DNA of 64,000 nt, from NCBI GenBank assembly GCA_009746045.1, contig RPFO01000085.1, positions 62,001 to 126,000 of the forward strand, read 5' to 3'. The position numbers and the translations under genes are program-made. Each line of letters opens with the position of its first letter. Position 1 is the stretch's first letter. Below are positions 31,159 through 40,573 of the stretch, in pieces. Under the pieces are notes generated by a model that saw only the letters and a program-made list of their open reading frames with translations, ran no database searches and was not told the origin of the DNA. This DNA comes from Mesostigma viride. Taxonomy: Eukaryota; Streptophyta; Mesostigmatophyceae; Mesostigmatales; Mesostigmataceae.

Positions 31159-32110
31159 CCAATCCCTTCTTTTCTTTAGGGATCACATCCCCTGCCAGGG
31201 ACCCTTGAAGTAGCTTGAAATGTCCTTCACTCCAGCTTGAAGCTTGAACAGATGTCTTTAATGGCCATTGCCATTCCCCCAGCCCTTTCTTTTAAGGAAC
31301 TGGAAAAGAAACAGATCTGCCACAGGGAAAACCATTTCATGAGAAATGGATAAAAACCTATGGAAGTGGCATTACAGAGTACCACCAGATATTAGAAACA
31401 CACAAAATTAAATACATACAGGTTAATTCTATGAGGTCTTCTCCAGGAATTAATCCCATCACCTCGGTAGAGCCTCCAGTACAATGACCTTCTGGCGGTG
31501 AGTTACATTAATCCCAGATACTAATCCCATAAAACCCAGTACATATCTAATATAAGCACAATAAATCCATGACAATTGAAATACCACTTGACAAAGTAAG
31601 ACGTATTACAATAGTTTCCCCGTCATACTCTCAACAGGTTAGTATTGGCGCCCGTCTTATGGCGCCCGTCTACTTGTCAGATGATAAATTGCCACAGCAA
31701 ACAAATGACAAAATGAAACACATAGGCAACAATTAAATCCTGCCCTGGGGAACTAGGGAAGTCTGAACAGGTAAAACACCTGAGCAGGCCAGCTTGTAGA
31801 AACATAATACCAGGGAATCGAACCCCGCCCTATAAACCCCAGAATAAAGGTTCCCAGACCATTGTGTGAGGTATGTACAAATATACATTTCTTTTTAAAA
31901 TAGAATACATGGTCTGTAATGGACCTGTCAACCTTGTGTAGTCAACAGCATGAACCCCAGCCAAAACCTGGCTGTATCCTGATTAAAATCAGAGTGAGTG
32001 TACCATGGTCCATGAGCCTTAGTACAGACTAAAATACAGGTATTATGCCAGTCACAATGCTGACACTACCACACAATCTGCTCTCCAATGCCCTATAACC
32101 AGGCACCAGC
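31159..32110 (-). other. Element D 3' untranslated region
   Basis: About 950 bp between the RNase H stop and the purine tract. AT-rich, no open frame of note and no similarity to other parts of the window seen. Confidence 0.6.
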
Positions 32111-32854
32111 TTAGACAGCTTGCTGAGATGGGTCCATCAGAGACTGAAGAACCTTGTATTGCACTGCTGCCTTCTGCACTAGCTTGGTCAAAGCATCAGC
32201 AGGATTGTCAACCCCAGGGATATGCTCAATATTGGCCAAGGAGGACAATTCCTTAAGAAGGAGATAATCCAAGTCCCTACTTCTGGCCATCTGCCTGTGC
32301 ACAAACTGCACCATCCCCATGGAGTCTGTTTTTAGAAGAGTGGTAACCTGAAGTGGCCAAGGAGTGTTAGAAGTCATCTGATGAAGCAACTCCTTCAGAT
32401 AAAGGCTTGTGTGAATGCCTTCACAAATAGCCCTGCATTCTGCCACATCACTACTGACAGCCACCCGTTTGTGCAGGCGACTGAACCAGCTCACCAAACT
32501 CCCCAGGCCTTCCTGTCTGAGCACAAAGAGCCCTGCAGCCCTGCCCCTGACCTTGGAGACCTGCCTGCTGTCCATTGAGCTATCCACATACAGCTCCATG
32601 CAAATGGGTTGTGATAAATCCACTGCAGACAACAGAATGCCAGACGAAGCCCTGACCTGATCAGCCACCTTGGCAGACCCTAGCTCTGTCAGCATGTCAT
32701 CAGGCAACCTGGCTATGACCATAAGGTCTGGCCTGGAAATGCCTGCCACCCAAGCAACCATGCCCCTCACCATGGGACACAGTGCCTGTGTGATGACTGG
32801 AGGAAGCTTGCTAATGAGGGTCTCTTGATAATCGTTGCCCCCCACCAGCAGCAT
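32111..32854 (-). pseudogene. Element D RNase H and pol C-terminus
   Basis: Continues pol in a second frame that overlaps the RT frame near 32770-32854, so one indel separates them. RNase H residues are in MELYVDSSMDSRQVSKVRGR, then SDVAECRAICEG, then LKTDSMGMVQF. The end, GVDNPADALTKLVQ, matches the Copia hallmark ADxxTK. The frame closes normally at the stop near 32111. Confidence 0.85.
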
Positions 32855-35595
32855 ACGCCACTCCCCCCCTTCTTCACCAGTGTGGCCTCCATGCCCACAA
32901 ACAGGAGAGGCTCATTCTCCACCTGCCATTGCTCCCTACCCAGAGGAAACTTGGACTTAATGATGGAGATCAGCTCCTTAAGCCACGACGTGGGAGCTAT
33001 CAGATGTAGGTCATCCCCGTGCAGCGAAGCATACACTGGTAGGCCTTCCCATTGCCCCAGAAACAGACAGGGGTCTACAGGAGAAACCTTCAAGTTGCAA
33101 TGCTCCTTCAGGAAACGGTTGAGAGTCTCCCTCCAGATTATTGGACTTGACCTCAGGCCCTCCAGGCCCTTGAGGATTTTAAGGAACTCAGTGTGAATGT
33201 CCCTTTTCCATACAGCAGGCACCCTGACATAGAAAGGCGTCTTGCCCTCCCACTTTTCCTGTGCCACATCTGCATCCCCCTCCAGAAATGCCCTCTTGAA
33301 GTCTACCACCACTGAGCCATAGTCCAAGCCCTTGTTGAGAAGGCCTAGAAATACACACAGCAGCAGCCTCCAAGTGTCATGCAGCATGCCAGGGGTATAC
33401 AACTCCTCAGCGGTGCACTCACCAGTACCCTTGAACTCATTCAGTACTGGCCTGACGTGTGGTACCTTGACCCCGTCCACCTCCTTCATCTTGATGACAA
33501 ACTTGAGCTTGAGTAGACGTCGTGCAGGAGGCAGGTCATTGACAGGTTCCACGCATTTCTTGGAGATCCAGTCCTCCCCAGATTTAATCAGACCCAGTGT
33601 GACCTGGGGACACATAATGGGAGAGGACATGAGCTTCACCAGGCCTTGGTAGTTTATAGGGCTGTGTCCAGCAAGTGAGTGAGGACCAATGCCCAAACTG
33701 CTTGGATGACTAGCAGCTGGCAATATGAGGTCATCAACCAAGGGCTCCTGCCCCTGGCACACTTGCACACGCTTAACCGTCCTGGTTACTGCACGTGATA
33801 GGTGAGTGGTCCTGAAATTAATCAGTGGGACCTGACCAGCCCCTTCCTTAGTCAGGAGAGAGGACGTGATCACTACCCCATCCTGGCATAGGAAATTCTG
33901 CCCCAGAAGAGCAGGTCCCTGATAGCCCTCCAAGACACAAAAAGCAGTGTCCTGTCCAAGGATAGGAATGGATACCTCACCCAGTACCTTCACGTGTACC
34001 CCGCCACTGAAGTCAGACACAAACTGATAGCTGGGTTCAGTCATGCTGTACCCTGCTGCAGCTCTGGTCCCAATGATGGAAACCTGAGAATTAGTGTCTA
34101 CCTCTAAGGCAGTGTCCAGCCCCAGATTGCCATGCCACCTGAGCTTGGCTACCTTGGGCTGCTTCTTGGCCCTTTGCAGAGCCCCAATTAATCCAGCCAA
34201 ACTTGTCCCCCTGGGCTTGGTTAGAGCCTTGGGCTTGACAGTTGACTCCCCAGCTGTTGACCTTGCAGCCTGTTCAACAGGTACCTCTGCAACCTGGCCA
34301 GGGCTGACAGATTCCCCTGCAACAGATGTGGTCGTTGCATCAGTGATGTCACTTGGGACCTGAAAATCCTGCAGGTCCTGTGAGCCTTGTGCCTGACTGC
34401 CCTCATTCATCAGGTTAGGCTTGACATATGACCAACTCAGCCGGTGCACATGCTTTGGTTCGTCCTCCATGCTGACCAAGCATGCGTGGCTAGCTTCATC
34501 AACCTGGGTAACCACCCCAGGACTCCAGCTACCACGTTTGCCATAAAGGCTAGGTTCCTTCCAAGCTAGGACCTTCTGACCCACTTGTGGCTCCAGCATC
34601 TTCCAACCCCGGTCCTTCTCCCTCAGCTTGGCAAAGGTGACATGTGCAGCATGTTTCCAGCCCTCCAGCACATGTGGTGGGCACAGGCCATGATATAGAC
34701 CCATTGGGCTGACAGCAACTCCATCATAGTAGAAGTTAACCCTGCTGTTCAGCTGCTGCTCCACGTTCCTCAGCCATGCACTCCTGACAAGTGCAGGTGC
34801 AGATAAGGGTACCCAGTCTTCAGAGATAATCAATTTCTTGACCTCCTGGATTGCCCTCTCTATAGCACCCTGCTGCCCATGAGCCTCCCTAGGTGTAACC
34901 AGCAACTCAGGAAGGGTGGGATCACCCTTGAGATGCTGAAACTGCATGTCCACCTGGATCCTTGTGGTAGGAAACTTGGCTCTTACATTCTGCAGGGCAG
35001 CCAGCAAGTACCTGTTCTTCATAGAAGGTAAATGCTCCAGCACCTTGTATTTTGTGTACCTGTCCACGCACACCAACAGTTGCATGCCCCTGATGTGTTG
35101 GATATCACACTGCAGATCACCAATGCTCTGAGGTATAGCTTTGGCATGTGATTTCCTGGGCTTGTTGGAGGACAACTGGCACTTACACCGTGAGGCAGCT
35201 TGCTGACACGCCTTAAGAAGGGGTGCCCTGCCCATACGGAAGGCAAAGTTGTTTGACAGAGAAGTGGCATGCCCAAACATGTTGTGGATTCGGGCACCCA
35301 ACTCCTGGTACACAGAGGAAGCAGTCCCTGGCACAGTCAGGACTGTGCTGTCAGGTTGTCCAGCATCACCATGCTGTCTTCCATCCTGTTCTGACTCAGA
35401 GTCTGAGTCACCCTGCTCATGCCCAACACCTGGACCGCCAGCAGGGACCACATGCATACCACCAGAGGCCTTCACACCCCTCTGTGGTTGTACATTGGTT
35501 TCTCTCAAAATGAGAGGTCCACCCTCGTGCCCAGCACAAGGATGCATGGGGTCAGACATTCTTACAGCTGCACCAGCTGTCAAGGACGTCTTCAT
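32767..35595 (-). CDS. Element D pol: integrase - protease - reverse transcriptase
   Basis: A single frame in unusual order. The integrase zinc region is IHNMFGHAT...RCKCQL. The core Asp is in LQCDIQH, then VDRYTKYK, the second Asp in IQVDMQFQ, and the Glu in GQQGAIERAIQEV. The C-terminal domain has WKEPSLYGKRGSWSPGVV. Protease follows: LEVDTNSQVSIIGTRAA with DTN in place of DSG or DTG, and PALLGQNF. RT comes last: LLKLKFVIKMKEVDG, VVDFKRAFLEGDAD (motif A), ILKGLEGLRSSPIIW, VYASLHGDDLHLIAP (active site HGDD). RT and RNase H are Copia-like, but Copia places protease before integrase. The frame stays open upstream to the gag UGA codon (35737-35739), so Gag-Pol could arise by stop readthrough. 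Confidence 0.9.
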   Translation of the reverse strand: MKTSLTAGAAVRMSDPMHPCAGHEGGPLILRETNVQPQRGVKASGGMHVVPAGGPGVGHEQGDSDSESEQDGRQHGDAGQPDSTVLTVPGTASSVYQELGARIHNMFGHATSLSNNFAFRMGRAPLLKACQQAASRCKCQLSSNKPRKSHAKAIPQSIGDLQCDIQHIRGMQLLVCVDRYTKYKVLEHLPSMKNRYLLAALQNVRAKFPTTRIQVDMQFQHLKGDPTLPELLVTPREAHGQQGAIERAIQEVKKLIISEDWVPLSAPALVRSAWLRNVEQQLNSRVNFYYDGVAVSPMGLYHGLCPPHVLEGWKHAAHVTFAKLREKDRGWKMLEPQVGQKVLAWKEPSLYGKRGSWSPGVVTQVDEASHACLVSMEDEPKHVHRLSWSYVKPNLMNEGSQAQGSQDLQDFQVPSDITDATTTSVAGESVSPGQVAEVPVEQAARSTAGESTVKPKALTKPRGTSLAGLIGALQRAKKQPKVAKLRWHGNLGLDTALEVDTNSQVSIIGTRAAAGYSMTEPSYQFVSDFSGGVHVKVLGEVSIPILGQDTAFCVLEGYQGPALLGQNFLCQDGVVITSSLLTKEGAGQVPLINFRTTHLSRAVTRTVKRVQVCQGQEPLVDDLILPAASHPSSLGIGPHSLAGHSPINYQGLVKLMSSPIMCPQVTLGLIKSGEDWISKKCVEPVNDLPPARRLLKLKFVIKMKEVDGVKVPHVRPVLNEFKGTGECTAEELYTPGMLHDTWRLLLCVFLGLLNKGLDYGSVVVDFKRAFLEGDADVAQEKWEGKTPFYVRVPAVWKRDIHTEFLKILKGLEGLRSSPIIWRETLNRFLKEHCNLKVSPVDPCLFLGQWEGLPVYASLHGDDLHLIAPTSWLKELISIIKSKFPLGREQWQVENEPLLFVGMEATLVKKGGSGVCCWWGATIIKRPSLASFLQSSHRHCVPW

Positions 35596-36306
35596 AGGAA
35601 CCTGTACCTCTCCAGGTGACCTGGGGCCACCATGAACCTGGAGATCACCCTCTTGTTGCCCAGATATAAAATCTGCATTGGAGCACCTGGCCTCCCCCTT
35701 GGGTGAATTAAGGTGTGTAGGGGTTGCCTCAGACAGTCACTGCTCCTTGTTGTCTTCTTGCTGACTGCCCTTTGAAGGCTGGCCTGCCTGGGACTTGTTG
35801 TTGTTCTTGTTGTTGTTTTTCTTGTTGCTGCCCTGGCCCTGGGTCTTCTTGAAGCTGGGACACTCCTTCTTGATGTGCCCCCACCCCTTGCACAGGTAGC
35901 ACTGGATCTTTGACTTGCCCTGGCCTCCTCCCCCGTTGTCAGGCGCGTTACCCTGCCTGGGCTTACCACCCACCCTCCTGAACACCGACTTGGCATGTGA
36001 TTGCCCGTCAGGGTCGGGTGAATGGTTGGCCTTCCGCTTGTTGTGGTTGCCCCCACGTCCTCCTTGGCTTCTGTCAGCCTCAGACGTCTTGGAGCCCCCC
36101 TGGGCACGCCCACCTGCGTGGGTAGCCTTCACAGCTGGCATTCCACCCTCAAACAGCTCCTCTGCCTCGAGTGCTTGTTTGATTATGACCTTGTAGGCCT
36201 TGAGGGTAGAGTGTGGGGCACACATGACCTTTAAAGAGCCACGTGTTGCCTTGTCCAGCCCAGAAACCTTGAGCCAGTTTGTCAGGGCTATGCTGTCAGC
36301 GACATT

Positions 36307-37734
36307 AATTAATTAATTAATTAAACTCGTGCTCCCGTTGGGGAGTCACGGAGCACCGAAGTGCTTTTAATCCCTGTGTGTGCACTACAGGAGAAAGGGC
36401 AGAGACCCCCAGTCTCCTTCATGCCAAAGGCATGCCACAGCTGCAATCGGGCGCGGCTAGCTAAAAGGACAGGCTAACGATCCGGCAAACTGTGGGTGCA
36501 ATAAGACCCATGTGAGCATATCATAGCAAGGAGCGTGGGCAAGTAATCTGAACATAGCCAGGGCGTAGCATGGCTGTACTAGGACTAGGCTAAGGCTATG
36601 GCTGGTTGTGTACCGTGCGTTGGCGGCACGTGACTAGGTGTGTTGGCACAGCTAGGCGACATCTAGGCATGGCTGCCTTAGCGGCAGTGACGCCAATGGT
36701 TACAAGCTAGGGCTATTGCTATTCTAGCCCGCTGGGGGCGTCCACATCTTGTGGTTGATCATCAGGTCCCCGCCCCTCCAGTACACCTTGGGCTTCTGGG
36801 GGTCCTGCTTATGGCGGAGGTATTCCGGCCACAGGTCGCGTCGCTGCTGTTGCTGAGCGGGGGTGAGGTCGTCATCCAGCGTCCAGGTGAGGTCGTGCAA
36901 CCGCTTGCGACGAGAGAGGAACCGCTGCTTATCCTCAGGGGAGGGGAAGGTGAGTAGGACTGGTGGGGGAGCCGCCTTGTCCCGTGAGTGGGGAAGGCGG
37001 TGGCACCCACGCAGTTCTACCTCACCTACCAGGCCCATGAGGGTAAGAAGCTGGTTCTTGAGCTCGTCAGCAAGAGAGGTTGACGTCTCACCTGGCTTCT
37101 GGGGGAAGCGACGTAGCACCACTCGGCACTCGCGGCGAGCGCGGTCGGTGACCTCCCGTTGCTGGGCCTGGCGGTGGTCCTCCAGCTCCTGGAGCTTTGT
37201 GGCGATGGCGTCGGTGGTGGAGGCGGTCGCTGACCGCAGCAGGTCCGCGTAGGAGAGCGGCGGGAGGTCGCCAGCATCCTGCCGGGGTGGCTGGGATGCA
37301 ATGGTGGCCGTCTGCGCCGCTATCTTGGGGACCTGTGTGGCCAGGGCCTCGGTGTGGGCGGTGATGGCCTCAAGCTTCTTCAGGAGCACGCCACACTTGC
37401 CCTCCACCTGGTTAAGGCGAGAGACAAGTGCAGCATGCGTTTCCGAAGCCTGCGCCGTGGTGTGTAGCGCCGTGAACTGGGGTTGTAGCTTGTGGACGAC
37501 CTTGGTTTCCACGTTGGAGACCCGGGCCTCGACTTTGTTGAGCGTGGTGTTCAGCGATGTCAGCTGCTCGGCCAGCGGCCAGGTCACGTGCTCCTCCAGC
37601 ACTGCGCGGATATCATCCTTGCCGAGGGAGGAAGCCGATGGGGCTGCCGGCTGTGCGGGGGCTGGGGTGCGGAGCGTTCTGGTGATGTCGCCGAGGCGGA
37701 TCTGGAATTGGCTGGTCAGGATAATCAGCGACAT
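36307..37734 (-). mobile_element. ORF1-only half-LINE, copy 1 (5'-truncated)
   Basis: Flanked by an 11-bp duplication TCAGCGACATT (36296-36306, 37735-37745). On the minus strand it ends with TTTAATTAATTAATT. It contains the same ORF1-like protein as copy 2 (36724 up to the truncation point), then about 420 bp of 3' UTR and the tail. No endonuclease or RT. It begins inside the ORF, at the codons for SLIILTSQFQIRL, whereas copy 2 extends some 770 bp further 5'. Confidence 0.9.
36724..37734 (-). pseudogene. ORF1p-like RNA-binding protein, truncated copy
   Basis: Coiled-coil-like region (EQLTSLNTTLNKVEARVSNV), then a segment resembling the RRM and C-terminal domain of L1 ORF1 proteins: ECRVVLRRFPQ, RGCHRLPHSRDKA, PPPVLLTFPSPEDKQRFL, then LDDDLTPAQQQQRRDLWPEY and VYWRGGDLMINH. 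ORF1 proteins bind LINE RNA as trimers. The 5' end is missing by truncation at insertion. Confidence 0.8.
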
Positions 37735-38397
37735 TGAAGCCGTGAGCCCTGCCCTCCTCAACCATCTTACAATAGTTAAGGAAGTTCTGGATCAGGTCTC
37801 CCTTCACCTCCCACCCCTGGTATTTATCCTGCCAATGGATCCCCACTTTCTTCCTCTGATCCTCTAGCAGCTCCCTCAGCTCTGCCACGTAGACTGCCCA
37901 GGCCTTGTTGGCCTTCTTGCACTCTCTAGTGAGGTCTTTAATCTGATCTGTGCACTTGCCAAAAGTCTGGCTGCCTATCCAGATCTGATAATAGTTTGTA
38001 CCACCGTACAAACTTGGAAACCCCTCTAGTCCTTCCACAAACTCCTCTGCCTGCTTTGGCTTAGAGTCTGAAGTGACAGGTTGCAGCTGATTAACAATAA
38101 GCAGACCCTGGGTGGTGAGATCATATCCAGAAACAGCATGTGTAGTGTTATTATTCAAAGGGATATTAGTGATTTCTCCGGTGACCCCCACGTCATCTAC
38201 GTGAGCGGTCCCGCTACCAGCACCCCCATTATTATTCCCACTGGCTAGGCCCTTGCTACGGCGTCCCTCAGCCATGGTAAACTACACTAGCTGTGTATGG
38301 CCCTAAGCTAAGCAGCTGGAAAACAAAAGACAGGTAGATATGTACAATCTGTCAAAAAGCCGCCTGCCCCGGTGCCGACCGCGCCACCATGCCGAAT

Positions 38398-39183
38398 TCA
38401 GTCGAGACCACGAAAATCGCAGTAGTCGTAGTCGTAAATTGGATCGTTGGCGACAGGCGCAGGCGCCTCCTGGCCTTGCCCAACCTCAATCGTCACCGGA
38501 GTTTCGATGACGATGGGGTCCAACCGACGTCCCGTCACCGGATCAATGCGGCGACGACGGCGGCGGGTGACGATGCGGAGCGGGTTGGTAAGAATCGTTA
38601 GAAAATCCCACCCGTCCGGCGCCCACTCTCGCAATGCAGACAAGAACGCGACAAGATTGAGCAGCAATTGCCGCTCACGCGTCCGGAAGCCTCGCGACAG
38701 CAACTGCAGAATCGCAAGGTCTTGAAACAGGTTGGTCGTAATCGTCGGAATGACGCCCGAACGAACCGACAGCCAGTTAGCGAGATTGCGCTGGTAACCT
38801 GTAAGCGATGAAACCGCGTTGTCGATCTCCTCAGAGACGTCGGCAACCGCGCTGGGCGCTTGCAACCCCGCCCGGGTATGGACCTCGAAGTCCGCGAGCA
38901 AAGCTCGAATGGAATCAAGGTAATCGCGAAACCCCGAAACAATCGAAGGTTGCGGAGGCGGGGGCGGCAGTCGTAGGTTTTGCAGCAGTGCCTGCTGCTG
39001 AGCGCGTAGCTCCGCACTGGACGCTACCGCCTGGTCAACAACACGCTGCCACGCCGGATTAAGAACCGGACGATCTTCACGAACAGGAGTCGTCGAAGGA
39101 CCAGCCGGAGATTCGGCGATGTCCGCTGGACTGCCCAAAATTTCAGAATCCCTCGGAATGCGGAACTCCATCGAGTCCGGCAT
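38398..39183 (-). CDS. Element D leader ORF of unknown function
   Basis: Starts MPDSMEFRIPRDSEILG at 39183, 28 nt inside the 5' LTR, and stops near 38398, about 120 bp before gag. About 260 codons with a Pro-rich segment (RLPPPPPQP), a helical region (RGFRTRERQLLLNLVAFL), a basic block (TRRRRRRIDPVTGRR) and an acidic/Tyr end (YDYDYCDF). No zinc knuckle or known domain. It lies where A and B begin gag directly, so it could be a second structural protein or a captured gene. Confidence 0.6.
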   Translation of the reverse strand: MPDSMEFRIPRDSEILGSPADIAESPAGPSTTPVREDRPVLNPAWQRVVDQAVASSAELRAQQQALLQNLRLPPPPPQPSIVSGFRDYLDSIRALLADFEVHTRAGLQAPSAVADVSEEIDNAVSSLTGYQRNLANWLSVRSGVIPTITTNLFQDLAILQLLSRGFRTRERQLLLNLVAFLSALREWAPDGWDFLTILTNPLRIVTRRRRRRIDPVTGRRLDPIVIETPVTIEVGQGQEAPAPVANDPIYDYDYCDFRGLD

Positions 39184-39210
39184 TTTTCTTGGTACGAAGA
39201 TTGTAATACG

Positions 39211-39826
39211 AGTTGAATGAGAGTTTACCACCGAGGGAATCCATGGCTCTTGCAGGAAAGTTGCCTTTATTATAATGAGCAAACACAGACGTAAGTCACG
39301 TCAAGTCCGAGACTGCACGTAGCACAGACGACAGGGTCGTTATGCCAAGAGAGCGTGCACGCAAGAGCTAGCGTCCCGGTGTGACCAAGTCACTCATATA
39401 GCTTGCTAGGGACGCGTCCAAGTATTCAGCTGCACTGTCACAGCTGAACTGTCAATCAATTGATTACACAGACTCTGGCACGCCTTTGGCGCGCAGATCT
39501 ATCAATTGTCCATACGGCTAGTCCTGTGGACCTATCCGTACACTAGTCAGCATCAATTGTCTCATAGGTCCTGGCGCGCTACAGTGCGCCTACCTATCAA
39601 TTGACCATCAAGTCCTGTACAAGTCCTGTCAACGTCCTGCGGACTATCAAAGTGACACTTGTACATCCTGTGTCCGTACGCGCCCACAGTGGCGCGCCGG
39701 GTACTGTCGGCACAGCCTAGGAAACGTCATAACTTTTACGTTCCTTAACCAAATGAGGCGTTCAAGGTGCCGTTGGAAAGAGCGTAACAATCTCTATCCA
39801 TCTAACGTAAATTCTTTACGTTAACT
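39211..39826 (-). repeat. Element D 5' LTR
   Basis: Same ends and sequence as 30543-31158. The following internal sequence on the minus strand (CGTATTACAATCTTCG) does not begin with TGG, so it lacks the usual tRNA primer-binding site. Confidence 0.94.
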
Positions 39827-39831
39827 TAAGC

Positions 39832-40264
39832 GTGCACGTAGGCATGTCAAACATCCACCCCTTGAGCGTGGTCACTTGGTGTGTGACATTTTGTTCCAGG
39901 ACCAGGCTGTCTACTTGCTGGGAATAGACAGATTTTCCCATTTTGTTTCAGTTGTCCCACTCAAGTCACAGCATGTTGGGGACCTCCTTGAGGGAATAGA
40001 TCTGTTGGACTCCATGTTTAGCATGGTTACAGGGATGCAGTTTGATCAGCAATTCAAGTGGGCTGCCAAGGAACCAGGATATGAGTTTGTGGGAACAGTG
40101 GGGCGTGAGGACCACGAGTCACAAGGGATAGCGGAGAGAGCGGTACAGGAGTTTAAGCTACTTGCTACCCGACGTGGGGACCGTGTCGGTGACTGGGATG
40201 CGGCCGTACCGATCATCTTGAGTACATCCCTGTCCGTACCGACTCACAAAGAAAAAGAAGTCAG
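39832..40264 (+). pseudogene. Element B integrase, 3' part
   Basis: Continues PPLERGHLVCDILFQDQ (first Asp), GIDRFSHFVSV, TGMQFDQQFKWA (second Asp) and GREDHESQGIAERAVQEF (Glu). The catalytic triad is therefore intact. Shortly after the Glu the frame runs into LSVPTHKEKE, whose codons are the purine tract at the LTR edge. The C-terminal integrase domain and the rest of pol are deleted. Confidence 0.85.
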
Positions 40265-40540
40265 AGTTGTACTGTGTAGTTCTACTCAGTACCATAAATC
40301 CTAGTGTGGACGCCGCGCCGTCAGCATCTTTGCTGCGTCGGAATCCTGTGAACGGCATCTAGCCTCGCGCCGAGGAATCTCGGACTATGTTAAGCAAGTC
40401 CAATGCACGATGATAAGTTAATGAGAAATAAATGCAACGTGACGGCGGACAAGGTAGCCGCGGGCGTGTTCCTCTGCGTAGCACCAAAGCACTTGCCTCT
40501 CGACGAAGAGAGTTGGTATCCAAGACACATTATTGCAACT
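40265..40540 (+). repeat. Element B 3' LTR
   Basis: AGTTGTACTGTG...ATTGCAACT, followed by TSD GCAGT and then by the continuing coding frame of element A (GGCGAGAGCGCGAGG). Confidence 0.93.
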
Positions 40541-40573
40541 GCAGTGGCGAGAGCGCGAGGTCTACCGAGGATT

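Larger units (their letters stand above)
35737..38275 (-). pseudogene. Element D gag, split by a half-LINE
   Basis: Starts MAEGRRSKGLASG at 38275. The first part (37746-38275) is charged and helical (EGLEGFPSLYGGTNYYQIW). It is cut in GFN-VADSIAL by the half-LINE and continues at 36306-35737 (LTNWLKVSGLDKATRG, then a single CCHC knuckle CYLCKGWGHIKKEC in an Asn/Lys/Gln-rich tail). It ends at UGA followed by C. Excising the insert and one TSD restores the frame exactly. Gag would form the particle. Confidence 0.85.
30543..39826 (-). mobile_element. Element D: autonomous-type Copia-related retrotransposon
   Basis: LTRs 30543-31158 and 39211-39826 (616 bp each, one difference noticed) with TSD TAAGC (30538-30542, 39827-39831). 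Inserted in the integrase gene of B, on the opposite strand. Without the half-LINE it is about 7.8 kb: an upstream ORF, gag, then integrase, protease, RT and RNase H. The purine tract next to the 3' LTR reads AAAGAAAAGAAGGGATTGG on the minus strand. The near-identical LTRs indicate that it is the youngest of the three related elements. Confidence 0.95.
28574..40540 (+). mobile_element. Element B: short non-autonomous relative of A and D
   Basis: LTRs 28574-28856 and 40265-40540 with TSD GCAGT (28569-28573, 40541-40545). It is inserted in the RT region of A. Without D it is about 2.7 kb and encodes only gag and part of an integrase, followed directly by a purine tract (AAAGAAAAAGAAGTCAG) and the 3' LTR. 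Protease, RT and RNase H are absent, so it must depend on another element. Confidence 0.93.

Noticed and set aside
32990-33035. RNA-dependent RNA polymerase suggested by GDD
   Set aside because: The surrounding motifs (VVDFKRAFLEGD, LKGLEGLRSSP) and the following RNase H are those of Copia-type RT.
36863-37867. + strand frames of 129-188 codons over the half-LINE
   Set aside because: They are complements of the ORF1 gene; the same shadows recur at 41131-42024 in the second copy.
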